A stretch of 64,000 nt of DNA from Clostridium culturomicium. Lineage in GTDB: Bacteria > Bacillota > Clostridia > Clostridiales > Clostridiaceae. Shown piece after piece: positions 18,485 to 28,191 of the stretch. The position numbers and the translations under genes were made by a program. Where the stretch lies: assembly GCF_000821305.1 (NCBI RefSeq), contig NZ_CCXK01000017.1:1657327-1721326 (forward strand). The letters run 5' to 3'. The stretch's first letter is position 1, and every line of letters begins with the position of its first letter. Under the pieces are notes generated by a model that was given only the letters and a program-made list of their open reading frames with translations, made no database searches and was not told where the DNA came from.

Positions 18485-18739
18485 TTACAGTCCTTGTACG
18501 ACAGCAGTAATTTCTTCTAGAGCAATTTCTTCATCAGTTCCGTTAGTAATTAATTTCACTGAATATCCTTTATTAACTCCAAGAGATAAAACTCCTATTA
18601 AGCTTTTAGCATTAGCACATTTCCCATTGCATTCTATGGAAACTTCACATTTAAAAGTTGTAGCCTTCTGCACTAATAAAGTAGCTGGTCTAGCGTGTAG
18701 TCCTTGTGAATTATTAATAACTAATTCTCTTGTTAGCAT
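18485..18739 (-). CDS. HPr-family phosphocarrier protein
   Basis: An 84-residue phosphotransferase carrier. His15 in GLHARPA is the PEP/EI phosphorylation site, and Ser46 in AKSLIGVLSLG is the HPr kinase site, so both PTS and regulatory phosphorylation are possible. Residues match classical HPr, but a Crh-like or secondary role cannot be excluded, as other HPr genes may exist elsewhere. It is 24 bp behind the aminotransferase, likely in the same transcript. Confidence 0.9.
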   Translation of the reverse strand: MLTRELVINNSQGLHARPATLLVQKATTFKCEVSIECNGKCANAKSLIGVLSLGVNKGYSVKLITNGTDEEIALEEITAVVQGL

Positions 18740-18763
18740 GTAATCACCTCGTCTCTACATAAA

Positions 18764-19957
18764 TTATTTTAAGTCACCTACAAACTTTTCTATTCGATTT
18801 AAACCATTCTTTATATTTTCTATAGAGGTAGCATAAGAAAGTCTAATAAACTCATCTGCTCCAAAAGCAACACCTGGTACAACTGCAACCTTTTCTCTTT
18901 CAAGAAGAAGATCACTAAACACTAGGGAATTTTCTATAACTTTTCCATCTACTTCTTTTCCAATAGCCTTTGATATATTTACCATAACATAAAAGGCACC
19001 GTCAGGTTTTACACAAGATAGATTATCTATAGTATTTACTCTTTCAACCATAAAGTTTCTTCTTTTTTCAAATTCTTTATTCATATTCACTACAGGAGTT
19101 TGATCCCCCATTAAAGCTTCCACTGAAGCATATTGTGATATAGAACAAGGATTTGATGTAGTATGACTTTGAACATTTGACATCAATGAAGCTATCTGTT
19201 CACTTGCAGCCGCGTAACCAATTCTCCAACCAGTCATAGCATATGCTTTTGACACTCCATTTATAACTATTGTTCTATTATAAGCATCTTCAGAAATACT
19301 AGCTATGGATGTATGTATCATTTCTCCATAAATAAGTTTTTCATATATCTCATCTGATATAATTATTATATCATGTTTTTGAGCAAATTCCGCAATTTTT
19401 TCTAATTCATTTTTATTGTAAATTGCTCCTGTAGGATTGCTTGGACTATTTAGTACAATAGCTTTCGTTTTTTTTGTTACCACTTTTTCTAATTCTTCTA
19501 TGGTTAATTTGAAGCCGTCACCTTCCTTAGCTTCAACTACAACAGGCACTCCATCAGATAATTTTATAAGTTCTGGATAACTAACCCAATATGGGCTTCC
19601 AACAATTACTTCATCACCTGGATTTAATATTGCCTTAAATGCATTATCAAGACTTTGCTTTGCCCCATTAGACACAACAATTTGTGAAGTTTTATAAGTT
19701 AATTCATTATCTACTTTAAGTTTCTCCACTATAGCCTGTTTTAATTCAATGGTCCCTGAAGCTGGTGTATATCTTGTATATCCTGCTTCGATAGCTTTAA
19801 TACCAGCATCTTTAATATACTTTGGTGTTTCGAAATCTGGTTCTCCTACCCCAAATCCTATTACATCTAAGCCTTCTGACTTCATCTTCTTAGCCTTAGC
19901 TGAAATAGCTAATGTGAGTGATGGTGAAATTTCCATAGCCTTTTGTGATAACATCAT
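18764..19957 (-). CDS. Pyridoxal-phosphate aminotransferase, aspartate aminotransferase type
   Basis: A class I/II aminotransferase of 397 residues. It has GFGVGEPDF (34-42), the substrate-binding NPTGAIY region (174-180), SDEIYEKL (201-208) and the PLP lysine Lys237 in NGVSKAYAMTGWR. Sequence style is that of the Ib aspartate/aromatic aminotransferases (AspC/PatA). Two adjacent ATGs follow GGGGGG, so the exact start is uncertain by one codon. A sigma-A promoter is visible upstream. Confidence 0.9.
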   Translation of the reverse strand: MMLSQKAMEISPSLTLAISAKAKKMKSEGLDVIGFGVGEPDFETPKYIKDAGIKAIEAGYTRYTPASGTIELKQAIVEKLKVDNELTYKTSQIVVSNGAKQSLDNAFKAILNPGDEVIVGSPYWVSYPELIKLSDGVPVVVEAKEGDGFKLTIEELEKVVTKKTKAIVLNSPSNPTGAIYNKNELEKIAEFAQKHDIIIISDEIYEKLIYGEMIHTSIASISEDAYNRTIVINGVSKAYAMTGWRIGYAAASEQIASLMSNVQSHTTSNPCSISQYASVEALMGDQTPVVNMNKEFEKRRNFMVERVNTIDNLSCVKPDGAFYVMVNISKAIGKEVDGKVIENSLVFSDLLLEREKVAVVPGVAFGADEFIRLSYATSIENIKNGLNRIEKFVGDLK

Positions 19958-20037
19958 TATAAACGCCCCCCACGATTCTATATTAAATTTAAACCCATTT
20001 ACATTATAATATGCTTATACATATTATTCCCAAATTC

Positions 20038-20066
20038 ATCATAACACTTATTGAATATAGTGTAAA
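20038..20066 (-). promoter_or_regulatory. Sigma-A promoter for the aminotransferase/HPr operon
   Basis: On the minus strand TTTACA and TATGAT are separated by 17 bp, about 80 bp before the aminotransferase start. Confidence 0.6.
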
Positions 20067-20168
20067 GATTCTTTGAAAACTTTACATTATCCCCTTTCAA
20101 TTAATTAATGATTCAGAATTTACTGTTATATTGTTCTAAATTGTCCCCTCCCCTAACAACAAGAAGAA

Positions 20169-20190
20169 AGGAATCACCTCAGCAATTCCT
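20169..20190 (-). terminator. Probable spoVS terminator
   Basis: A 6-bp stem (AGGAAT/ATTCCT) with a 10-base loop is followed by a TTTCTTCTTGTT tract on the minus strand, 11 bp after spoVS. The stem is short, so confidence is moderate. Confidence 0.5.
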
Positions 20191-20201
20191 CTCTATAACC
20201 T

Positions 20202-20462
20202 CTATCTTGTTTGAACAATAAGCTTGATGGCTGTTCTTTCTTCTCCATCAATATCAACCTCTGCAAAAGCTGGAACACACACCAAATCAACTCCGCTAGG
20301 CGCCACGAACCCCCTTGCAATTGCAACCGCCTTTACAGCTTGGTTTATTGCTGCAGCTCCTATAGCTTGAATTTCAGCTCCCCCACTTTGCCTTACAACA
20401 CTAGCAAGAGCCCCTGCCACTGAATTTGGACTAGATTTCGCTGATACCTTTAATACTTCCAT
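20202..20462 (-). CDS. spoVS: Stage V sporulation protein S
   Basis: An 86-residue Alba-like DNA/RNA-binding protein needed for full sporulation (spore coat and cortex) in Bacillus. The sequence is highly conserved: MEVLKVSAKSSPNSVAGALA, then VRQSGGAEIQAIGAAAINQA and the end AIKLIVQTR. It has its own ribosome binding site (AGGAGG), a terminator on each side and a sigma-H-like promoter upstream, so it is a single-gene unit following rny. Confidence 0.97.
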   Translation of the reverse strand: MEVLKVSAKSSPNSVAGALASVVRQSGGAEIQAIGAAAINQAVKAVAIARGFVAPSGVDLVCVPAFAEVDIDGEERTAIKLIVQTR

Positions 20463-20538
20463 GATATACCTCCTACTATTACGAATTGCTTTAAATCATA
20501 TTATTTCATTTGCAAGTTGCATCAGTTCATTTACTAAA

Positions 20539-20568
20539 TATTTCTACGCCAGAATTAAAAATTCCTTT
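20539..20568 (-). promoter_or_regulatory. Sigma-H-type promoter of spoVS
   Basis: AAAGGAATT matches the sigma-H -35 consensus RNAGGAWWW fully. GTAGAAATA matches the -10 consensus RNNGAATWW with one mismatch, and the spacer is 12 bp. Bacillus spoVS is known to be sigma-H dependent. Confidence 0.6.
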
Positions 20569-20581
20569 ATTTAATTAACAA

Positions 20582-20609
20582 AAGCCTCCTAATTTATATT
20601 AGGAGGCTT
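20582..20609 (-). terminator. Terminator of rny
   Basis: A perfect 11-bp GC-containing stem (AAGCCTCCTAA) with a 6-base loop is followed by TTTTGTT on the minus strand. Confidence 0.85.
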
Positions 20610-20628
20610 AACCTTTTAACAACTTTAA

Positions 20629-22176
20629 TTATTTTGCATATTCTACTGCTCTTGTTTCTCTGATAACATTAACTTTGATTTGTCCCGGATACTCAAGTTC
20701 ATCTTCAATTTTCTTAACAATATCCCTTGCTACCTCAATAGCTCCTGCATCATCAACATCTTCTGGTTTAATCATAATTCTAATTTCTCTTCCGGCTTGA
20801 ATTGCATACGACTTTTCTACACACTCATAAGAATTTGCGATTTCTTCTAATTTTTCTAATCTTTTGATATATGCTTCTAGAGTCTCTCTTCTTGCACCAG
20901 GTCTTGCTGCTGATATAGCATCCGCCGCTTGCACTAGAACAGCCTCTAAAGATTGATATTCCATATCTCCATGATGAGCTCCTATAGCATTAACAACTAT
21001 TGGAGATTCATGACATTTTTTGGCAATTTCAGCTCCAATTAATGCATGTGGTCCTTCAACCTCATGATCTACTGCCTTACCAATATCGTGTAGTAATCCA
21101 CATCTCTTAGCAAGTGTAGGATCAATTCCAAGCTCTGACGCCATAAGTCCAGCTAAATAAGAAACTTCAATAGAATGCTTAAGTACATTCTGACCATAAC
21201 TAGTTCTATATTTCAACCTTCCTAATAGTCTGATTATTTCAACATGTAATCCATGAATACCTGTTTCGAATGTGGCTTGCTCGCCCTCTTCTCTTATGTC
21301 GTTTTCTACATCCTTCTTAGCTTTTTCAACCATTTCTTCTATTCTTGCAGGGTGTATTCTTCCGTCTACTATTAGTTTCTCCAAGGCAATTTTAGCTACC
21401 TCTCTTCTAATAGGGTCAAAGGCTGAAAGAATAACCGCTTCCGGAGTATCGTCTATGATTAAATCAACTCCTGTTAGAGTTTCAAGGGCTCTGATATTTC
21501 TACCTTCACGCCCAATAATTCTTCCCTTCATTTCATCATTTGGAAGAGACACTACATGTACTGTTGATTCAGCTACATGGTCTGCTGCACATCTCTGTAT
21601 AGCATAAGTAATTATTTCTCTAGCCTTTTTATCGGCTTCTTCTTTAGCTTTAGATTCAACTTCTTTAATCATTATCGCTGTTTCATGTTTAATTTCTCTT
21701 TTTACCTCATCCAAAAGGATTTGTTTTGCTTCCTCTGAGGTTAGCCCTGCTACTCTTTGTAATTCTTCTCTAACACTATTGTAGAGTTCTTGTATGCCTG
21801 ACTCTAAAGTTTCAACATCCTGTTGTTTTTTCTGTAGGGTTTCTTCTTTCTTTTCAATAGCCATGGTCTTCTTATCAAGCGTTTCTTCCTTTTGAAGAAC
21901 TCTTCTTTCCAACCTTTGAATTTCATTTCTTCTTTCTCTTGATTCCTTATCAAAATCAGCTCTTAATCTATGAACTTCTTCCTTAGCTTCAAGGATAGCT
22001 TCTTTCTTCTTAGATTCAGCATCTTTTTGTGCTTCTTCTACAATTTTTTTAGCCTCCTCCTCTGATTTGGATACATTGGCTAAAGATATATTTTTTCTTG
22101 TATAAATTAATACGAAAATCCCAAGTAAACAAACAGCTATTATCACAGCTATAATTAAAATAACTTTACCAGTCAT
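20629..22176 (-). CDS. rny: Ribonuclease Y
   Basis: Membrane-anchored endoribonuclease that starts mRNA decay in Bacillota. The 515-residue protein has a membrane helix (about 4-24), a long charged coiled coil (about 30-190), a KH domain (GRIIGREGRNIRALE) and an HD domain with the metal motif in GLLHDIGKAVDHE. The ATG follows AAGGAGG. It lies behind recA in the usual clostridial order recA-rny-spoVS. Confidence 0.97.
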   Translation of the reverse strand: MTGKVILIIAVIIAVCLLGIFVLIYTRKNISLANVSKSEEEAKKIVEEAQKDAESKKKEAILEAKEEVHRLRADFDKESRERRNEIQRLERRVLQKEETLDKKTMAIEKKEETLQKKQQDVETLESGIQELYNSVREELQRVAGLTSEEAKQILLDEVKREIKHETAIMIKEVESKAKEEADKKAREIITYAIQRCAADHVAESTVHVVSLPNDEMKGRIIGREGRNIRALETLTGVDLIIDDTPEAVILSAFDPIRREVAKIALEKLIVDGRIHPARIEEMVEKAKKDVENDIREEGEQATFETGIHGLHVEIIRLLGRLKYRTSYGQNVLKHSIEVSYLAGLMASELGIDPTLAKRCGLLHDIGKAVDHEVEGPHALIGAEIAKKCHESPIVVNAIGAHHGDMEYQSLEAVLVQAADAISAARPGARRETLEAYIKRLEKLEEIANSYECVEKSYAIQAGREIRIMIKPEDVDDAGAIEVARDIVKKIEDELEYPGQIKVNVIRETRAVEYAK

Positions 22177-22387
22177 TTCCCAACACCTCCTTTGCTTATT
22201 TTATGACATTTATTTGCAGTAAAATGAAAGCGTGAAAAGGTGCATATTCTATTCAAATCCATTATTATATTAAACCAGTATTTGTATTCATTTTATATTA
22301 CTTTAACACCATTGTCAAGTTTATTACTAAATACTACAAATTCCCTTCCTTCTCTAAAATCTTGTAATTTCAACACTTTGTGCACAC

Positions 22388-22434
22388 AAAAAAAGATAAA
22401 TAAATTTTTCCCAAAAGGAAAATTTTATTTATCT
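22388..22434 (-). terminator. Terminator of recA
   Basis: A long AT-rich hairpin (about 18 bp, arms around AGATAAATAAA) ends in eight T on the minus strand, 34 bp after the recA stop. Confidence 0.9.
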
Positions 22435-22467
22435 CACATTGGATCCAACTTAACAAATAAATCTTAT

Positions 22468-23496
22468 CTATTCAGCCTTATCATCTTTTGAAACCTTTTC
22501 GGTGTGTACAGGAAGATTATATTTCTCTCTTATTTTATTTTCTATTTCATCTCTTATTTCTGGATTTTCCTTAAAGAAGTTTTTAGCATTTTCTCTTCCT
22601 TGACCTAATCTTACGTCTCCGTACGCAAACCAAGCTCCGCTTTTTTGTACTATTTCTTCTTTAACTGCTATATCTAAGATATCTCCTTCTCTTGATATAC
22701 CTTCTCCATACATAATATCAAATTCTGCTTGCTTAAATGGAGGTGCTACCTTATTTTTTGTTATTTTAACTCTAGTTCTATTTCCCATAAAGGTATCACC
22801 TTGTTTAATTGTGTCTATTTTCCTAACATCTAATCTTACAGATGAATAGAATTTAAGTGCTCTTCCACCTGGAGTTGTTTCAGGGTTACCAAACATTACT
22901 CCAACCTTTTCTCTTAATTGGTTAATGAAGACAGCACAACATTTTGTTTTGTTAATTGTACCTGTAAGCTTTCTTAAAGCTTGAGACATAAGTCTAGCTT
23001 GAAGACCTACGTGTGAATCTCCCATTTCTCCTTCAATCTCTGCCTTTGGTACTAATGCAGCAACAGAGTCTACAACTATTACATCAACAGCTCCTGATCT
23101 TACTAATGCTTCTGCAATCTCTAATCCTTGTTCTCCTGTATCAGGCTGAGAAACTATAAGATTATCTATGTCTACACCTAAAGCTTTTGCATATACTGGG
23201 TCTAATGCATGCTCTGCATCTATGTATGCCGCACACCCACCCGTTTTCTGTGCCTCAGCTACAATATGAAGAGCAACAGTACTCTTACCTGATGATTCTG
23301 GTCCAAAAATCTCAACAATTCTTCCTCTTGGAACTCCACCAATACCTAAGCCTAAGTCTAAACCTAAACATCCAGTAGAAATACATTCTATACTAAGATT
23401 GCTTTCTTCTCCCAGCTTCATTACTGCCCCTTTACCAAATTGCTTTTCTATCTGACCCATAGCTGCTTCTAATGCTTTTAATTTATCATTATTCAT
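22468..23496 (-). CDS. recA: Recombinase RecA
   Basis: DNA strand-exchange ATPase and SOS co-protease, 342 residues from the ATG at 23496. Walker A GPESSGKST is at 65-73, Walker B DVIVVDSVAAL and the L2 region FINQLREKVGVMFGNPE follow, and the C-terminal tail is acidic/lysine-rich. The ORF could extend 14 codons, but that region holds the GAGGGG ribosome binding site. A sigma-A promoter and a LexA box lie directly upstream, so SOS control is expected. Confidence 0.98.
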   Translation of the reverse strand: MNNDKLKALEAAMGQIEKQFGKGAVMKLGEESNLSIECISTGCLGLDLGLGIGGVPRGRIVEIFGPESSGKSTVALHIVAEAQKTGGCAAYIDAEHALDPVYAKALGVDIDNLIVSQPDTGEQGLEIAEALVRSGAVDVIVVDSVAALVPKAEIEGEMGDSHVGLQARLMSQALRKLTGTINKTKCCAVFINQLREKVGVMFGNPETTPGGRALKFYSSVRLDVRKIDTIKQGDTFMGNRTRVKITKNKVAPPFKQAEFDIMYGEGISREGDILDIAVKEEIVQKSGAWFAYGDVRLGQGRENAKNFFKENPEIRDEIENKIREKYNLPVHTEKVSKDDKAE

Positions 23497-23531
23497 AAAA
23501 TTCCCCTCAGGGTTCACATCCTTCCACTTCT

Positions 23532-23545
23532 CGAACACTCGTTCT
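23532..23545 (-). promoter_or_regulatory. LexA (SOS) operator of recA
   Basis: The site contains GAAC-ACTC-GTTC, with an outer CG at one end, matching the Bacillota LexA box CGAACRNRYGTTCG closely. It starts about 10 bp downstream of the recA -10 hexamer, over the expected transcription start, where LexA would block initiation. Confidence 0.85.
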
Positions 23546-23554
23546 TATATGTTC

Positions 23555-23583
23555 ATTATATATTATTTAATTAGGTTGGTCAA
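23555..23583 (-). promoter_or_regulatory. Sigma-A promoter of recA
   Basis: TTGACC and a perfect TATAAT are separated by exactly 17 bp on the minus strand, about 60 bp before the recA ATG. Confidence 0.85.
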
Positions 23584-23594
23584 TAGTTATTAAT

Positions 23595-23630
23595 AAGGAG
23601 CTCCCTTTCAAATTTCAAAAGGAACTCCTT
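23595..23630 (-). terminator. Hairpin after pgsA, probable terminator
   Basis: Arms AAGGAGNTCC and GGANCTCCTT form a stem between pgsA and the recA promoter. The minus-strand tail is TTATTAAT rather than a clean T-run, so it may terminate only partly. Confidence 0.55.
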
Positions 23631-23663
23631 ACCATTTTTACCACATCATTAAGTTTCTAAACA

Positions 23664-24206
23664 TTATTCATTAATATTAATAACACCTTTACCTTTAACA
23701 AAGTAATCTACACCTGATATTATTGTTATAATTCCCGCTAGATAGATAAATACTTGTGTTAACATGTTTAGCCATGAAGGAGAATATACTAAATATACTA
23801 ATCCCATTATTATAGCTATCATTTGTATAACAGTTTTTAACTTACCCCAGTTACTTGCTGCTATAACCACACCTTGTGACGCTGCAAGAGTACGCAAACC
23901 TGATACCACAAATTCTCTAGCAATTATTACAACAACCACCCATGCTGGTATAATAGTTCTCTCTACAAGGATTATTAAAGCACAAGTTACTAAAAGCTTG
24001 TCTGCCAAGGGGTCCATGAATTTTCCAAAGTTAGTTATCTGATTTCTACTACGTGCTATGTATCCATCCAACTTATCAGTAATTGAAGCAATCACAAATA
24101 CTGATAAAGCTATAATATTTGCTGTAGTCGTATTTACCATTGCTAAAATTAAAAATACTGGAACTAATATCATTCTTAGCACTGTAAGCTTATTTGCAAG
24201 ATTCAT
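23664..24206 (-). CDS. pgsA: CDP-diacylglycerol--glycerol-3-phosphate 3-phosphatidyltransferase
   Basis: Makes phosphatidylglycerol phosphate from CDP-diacylglycerol and glycerol 3-phosphate at the membrane. The 180-residue protein has several membrane segments and the complete CDP-alcohol phosphotransferase motif: DKLDGYIAR, then G and two Asp in GKFMDPLADK. The ATG at 24206 follows GGAG by 9 nt; the ATG three codons upstream touches the ribosome binding site. It uses CDP-diacylglycerol made by CdsA, also in this window. Confidence 0.95.
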   Translation of the reverse strand: MNLANKLTVLRMILVPVFLILAMVNTTTANIIALSVFVIASITDKLDGYIARSRNQITNFGKFMDPLADKLLVTCALIILVERTIIPAWVVVVIIAREFVVSGLRTLAASQGVVIAASNWGKLKTVIQMIAIIMGLVYLVYSPSWLNMLTQVFIYLAGIITIISGVDYFVKGKGVININE

Positions 24207-24383
24207 TTCAATCATCTCCTACTCCATCAATTTCAACTGTCATACAGTAAATTTCATTATTTAACTATAAATCTTTTGCAAATTATTCACGTAATCAATA
24301 TATTGGTTACTATAACCATTATACAATATATTTTCCTAATTACATAAATATTAATGTTAATTTTGTCTTAACAAGTAATAAAA

Positions 24384-25703
24384 TTATTTTACATGATCTC
24401 CAACAAGGTCATATTCCATGGCATCTGTTATTTTCACCTTAACGAAAGTACCAACTGCTAAATTATCACCTTTAACATAAACCTCACCATCAATTTCTGG
24501 AGCCATCTCTGAATTTCTTCCAACGTATTTACCTTTATCTTTACTTTCAATAAGCACGTCATACTCTCTGCCAATTTTATTTTTATTAATCTCTGCCGAA
24601 ATTAATTGTTGAGTCCTCATTATAGCATCCATTCTTTGAACCTTAACTTCTTCTTCTATTTGATTTTCCATATCTGCCGCAACAGTACCTTCTTCTTGAG
24701 AATATGTGAATACACCTAACTTATCAAATCTTGTTTCCTTAACAAAGTTTAATAACTCTTCAAAGTTCTCTTCCGTCTCCCCTGGGAATCCTACGATGAA
24801 GGTAGTTCTGATTGTTATATTAGGAACTACTTTTCTAAGCTTATTTATGTTCTCCTCAATTATTCTTCTTCTGCCTTTTCTTCTCATTCCCTTTAAAACT
24901 TCATCACTTATATGCTGAAGCGGAATATCAATATACTTGCACACTTTATCATTAACTGCAATTTCTTCAATAACAGCGTCTGTTAACTCTTCTGCATAAC
25001 AATATAAAAGTCTTATCCATTTGATACTTTTTATTTTACCTAGCTCTCTTAAAAGCACATGCAGAGTTTTCTCTCCATAAAGATCAACTCCATAATTAGT
25101 AGTATCTTGAGCAACTAAAATAATTTCCTTATATCCATTTAAAGCCAACTCCTTAGCTTCCTTAAGGATATCTTCCATATCACGGCTTCTATATCTTCCT
25201 CTTATCTTTGGAATTGCACAATATGCACATACATTGTTACATCCCTCTGATATTCTTAAATAAGCAGTAGTCCCCCCTGTAGTAACCTCTCTGCTTCCTA
25301 TATTGATATTAGTATCACTATAACTTGTTAAGCAGCTTTTCTCACCAGTAGCTAAAGCATTTTCTATACACTGATGAAGCTTATCATAATCATTTACACC
25401 TAATATAATATCAAGTTCAGGAATTAACTCTAAAAGCTCCTTACCATATCTTTGTGTAAGACAACCTGTAGCTATTAGAACTTTACAGTTACCTTCCTTA
25501 AATTTTGCCATCTCAAGGATTGTATCGATAGATTCCTGTTTAGAAGACTCTATAAATCCACAAGTATTTATAAGAAGTATATCTGCTTTATTCTCATCAT
25601 TAACTAACTCATATTTTCTTTTTAAGCTGTTAATTATTATTTCTGCATCAATTCTATTTTTATCGCAACCTAGATTAATAACACCAAATTTTAAATTATC
25701 CAC
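24384..25703 (-). CDS. rimO: Ribosomal protein S12 methylthiotransferase RimO
   Basis: Radical SAM enzyme that methylthiolates an Asp of ribosomal protein S12. It has 439 residues. The UPF0004 domain carries cluster ligands Cys13, Cys48 and Cys81; the radical SAM motif is Cys155, Cys159 and Cys162 (GCNNVCAYC), and a C-terminal TRAM domain lies at about 375-439. The opening FGVINLGCDKNRIDAE is typical for RimO rather than MiaB. It lies 67 bp downstream of ftsK. Confidence 0.95.
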   Translation of the reverse strand: MDNLKFGVINLGCDKNRIDAEIIINSLKRKYELVNDENKADILLINTCGFIESSKQESIDTILEMAKFKEGNCKVLIATGCLTQRYGKELLELIPELDIILGVNDYDKLHQCIENALATGEKSCLTSYSDTNINIGSREVTTGGTTAYLRISEGCNNVCAYCAIPKIRGRYRSRDMEDILKEAKELALNGYKEIILVAQDTTNYGVDLYGEKTLHVLLRELGKIKSIKWIRLLYCYAEELTDAVIEEIAVNDKVCKYIDIPLQHISDEVLKGMRRKGRRRIIEENINKLRKVVPNITIRTTFIVGFPGETEENFEELLNFVKETRFDKLGVFTYSQEEGTVAADMENQIEEEVKVQRMDAIMRTQQLISAEINKNKIGREYDVLIESKDKGKYVGRNSEMAPEIDGEVYVKGDNLAVGTFVKVKITDAMEYDLVGDHVK

Positions 25704-25770
25704 AACTTTCCTCCTAAGTTATAACTTTTTATTTATCTCTGCTTTAATGAGATATTTCCTTCATTGAAAG

Positions 25771-28092
25771 TTAGTATCTTCCACTATAATCTTCTCTTCC
25801 AATGACTTGCCTTGGTTTACTTCCATTTTTTCCTGAAATAATTCCTTCTGCTTCCATCTCATCAATAATTCTAGCCGCTCTATTATACCCTATTTTTAGT
25901 CTTCTCTGCAACAAGGATGTAGAAGCTTGCCCTGCTTCTAGAACTATTTTTATGGCTTCATCTAAAAGTTCATCACAATCATCACTATTTTTGCCACCCT
26001 TAGCAGCATTATTTTCTATTTCTTCAATGATTTCTTTTTTATATTCATGTTTTTCTATTCCACTACGAACGAATTCAACAACTCTTTCAACTTCCTCTTC
26101 TGAAACAAAAGCTCCTTGAATTCTTATAGGTTTAGATTCTCCAACTGGATAATATAACATATCTCCTTTTCCTAAAAGCTTTTCTGCCCCTGAGGAGTCT
26201 AATATAGTTCTCGAATCTATCTGACTTGAAACAGCAAATGAAATTCTTGATGGTATATTAGCCTTGATCACACCTGTTATTACGTCAACAGATGGTCTTT
26301 GAGTCGCAATAACTAAATGCATTCCTGCTGCTCTTGCCATTTGTGCCAATCTTCCAATATACTCTTCAACCTCATTAGCACACACCATCATTAAATCTGC
26401 AAGCTCATCAATGATTATAACAATCCACGGAAGTTTTTCTTCAATTACTCCTCTTTCAGCAAATTCATTATAACCTTCAATATTCCTCACATTATTATCT
26501 GCAAATAATTTATATCTTCTTGTCATTTCATTAACAGCCCAATTTAATGCACCAGCAGCCTTCTTAGGATCTGTTACAACAGGAATAAGCAGATGAGGAA
26601 TTCCATTATAGATATTAAGCTCCACCACCTTTGGATCTATTAAAAGCAATTTTACTTCATTTGGTGAATACTTAAACAGCATACTCATTAATAAAGTATT
26701 TATACATACACTCTTTCCAGAACCCGTAGCTCCTGCAATTAAAAGGTGAGGCATTTTAGTTAAGTCACCTACAACACAATTTCCTCCAATATCTTTTCCA
26801 AGGGCAAAGGCTAAATTCTTCTTACTTTCTGTAAACTCTTCCCCCTCAATAACTTCCCTAAAAAATACTGCAGACAGTTCTTTATTCGGAACCTCAATTC
26901 CCACCGCAGCTTTTCCTGGAATTGGTGCTTCTATTCTTACTCCAGATGCAGCAAGATTTAGAGCTATATCATCTGCCAAATTAACAATTTTACTTACTTT
27001 AACACCAACATGAGGCTGAAGCTCAAACCTAGTTACAGATGGGCCTTTTGTAACCTGTACAACCTTTGCTTCTACTCCAAAGCTTGCTAAAGTGTCTTGA
27101 AGCTTATTAGCACTTACAAGTAATTCTTTTTTATCTCCGCTTTTCCCTGCACCATTCATATTTTTGTGAAGCAGTTCTGATGAAGGATAAACATACTCAT
27201 AATTCTGTTCTCCAGTTCCCATTGTTATATCAATATTTAAAGCTTCCCTTTCAATCTCACTTTTCTCTATTTTCGGCTTATGCTCAACTACATCAGCCGC
27301 AGCCTCTCTTACCTTAGGTTCATCCTCATCACTTCTCATAAAATCAATAATTTTTATATTAGAATCTATTTTAGTATGTTCTTCTCTTTGAGGCTGTTCC
27401 TCTAATATAAGACTTCTATCTCCATCATCAGAAAGTCTTATTTTTTCATTCTTAATATTACTTTCCTTCTTTTCGCGCTTTTCAAAGGTAAATAGTTCTT
27501 TTATTGTAACGTCATTTATAAGCATTAATGCTACCACATAAAATGCCAAATATACAACATAACCTCCCCATTTTCCTAAGAGTAAATAAACTGGCACCGC
27601 TATTAATAAGGATATAACCCCTCCATGAAGAACTCCCTGCGCCATAAATTGATTTTGTATAGAAAGAATCATGTCTCCTTTTATATAATAATTGGGCAAC
27701 ACAATACTTTCTATAAACAGCAGGGATGTAATAACAAATATAGTTATACCAACCGTAGTTTTAGTGAACTTAAAATATTTATTGGTAATTATATAACATA
27801 CACCCATATAAAATAATAAAAATGGAATAATATAAGCACCTATTCCTATCAGTCCAATAAATACTTTATTCACAAAAGTTCCTAAAGTACCCGTCCAAGA
27901 CCCCTTATCTGTTATCATTCCTGATATTAAAGCTAAAAATATAAGAACTCCTATGGTAATTAGTATAATTCCTGTAAAATCAAATATTTTATCTTCTTCT
28001 ATATTTTTAGCACCATTAACTTTTACTTTCGGCTTTGAACTAGCTTTTTTTCTACCTTTTTTCTTTTTTGAAGCTGTCTTTCTTTCTGCCAT
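25771..28092 (-). CDS. ftsK: DNA translocase FtsK/SpoIIIE
   Basis: Septum-anchored DNA pump that clears chromosomal DNA from the division septum and moves DNA into the forespore. From MAERKTASKK (after a GGGGGTGAG site) the protein has 773 residues: a basic tail, four membrane helices (about 35-170), an acidic linker, an alpha/beta motor with Walker A GATGSGKSV and IVIIIDELADLMM, and a gamma winged-helix domain at the end (STSLLQRRLKIGYNRAARII) that reads SRS/KOPS-like sites. The 28-codon upstream extension is rejected. Confidence 0.95.
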   Translation of the reverse strand: MAERKTASKKKKGRKKASSKPKVKVNGAKNIEEDKIFDFTGIILITIGVLIFLALISGMITDKGSWTGTLGTFVNKVFIGLIGIGAYIIPFLLFYMGVCYIITNKYFKFTKTTVGITIFVITSLLFIESIVLPNYYIKGDMILSIQNQFMAQGVLHGGVISLLIAVPVYLLLGKWGGYVVYLAFYVVALMLINDVTIKELFTFEKREKKESNIKNEKIRLSDDGDRSLILEEQPQREEHTKIDSNIKIIDFMRSDEDEPKVREAAADVVEHKPKIEKSEIEREALNIDITMGTGEQNYEYVYPSSELLHKNMNGAGKSGDKKELLVSANKLQDTLASFGVEAKVVQVTKGPSVTRFELQPHVGVKVSKIVNLADDIALNLAASGVRIEAPIPGKAAVGIEVPNKELSAVFFREVIEGEEFTESKKNLAFALGKDIGGNCVVGDLTKMPHLLIAGATGSGKSVCINTLLMSMLFKYSPNEVKLLLIDPKVVELNIYNGIPHLLIPVVTDPKKAAGALNWAVNEMTRRYKLFADNNVRNIEGYNEFAERGVIEEKLPWIVIIIDELADLMMVCANEVEEYIGRLAQMARAAGMHLVIATQRPSVDVITGVIKANIPSRISFAVSSQIDSRTILDSSGAEKLLGKGDMLYYPVGESKPIRIQGAFVSEEEVERVVEFVRSGIEKHEYKKEIIEEIENNAAKGGKNSDDCDELLDEAIKIVLEAGQASTSLLQRRLKIGYNRAARIIDEMEAEGIISGKNGSKPRQVIGREDYSGRY

Positions 28093-28191
28093 GGTCTCAC
28101 CCCCAAATATTTTTCCATAGATTTTAAACAAAGTCTTCCATCTACCTCTTCCTATTTTACATTGAAAGGCCCTCATATTTCAAATTATTTT

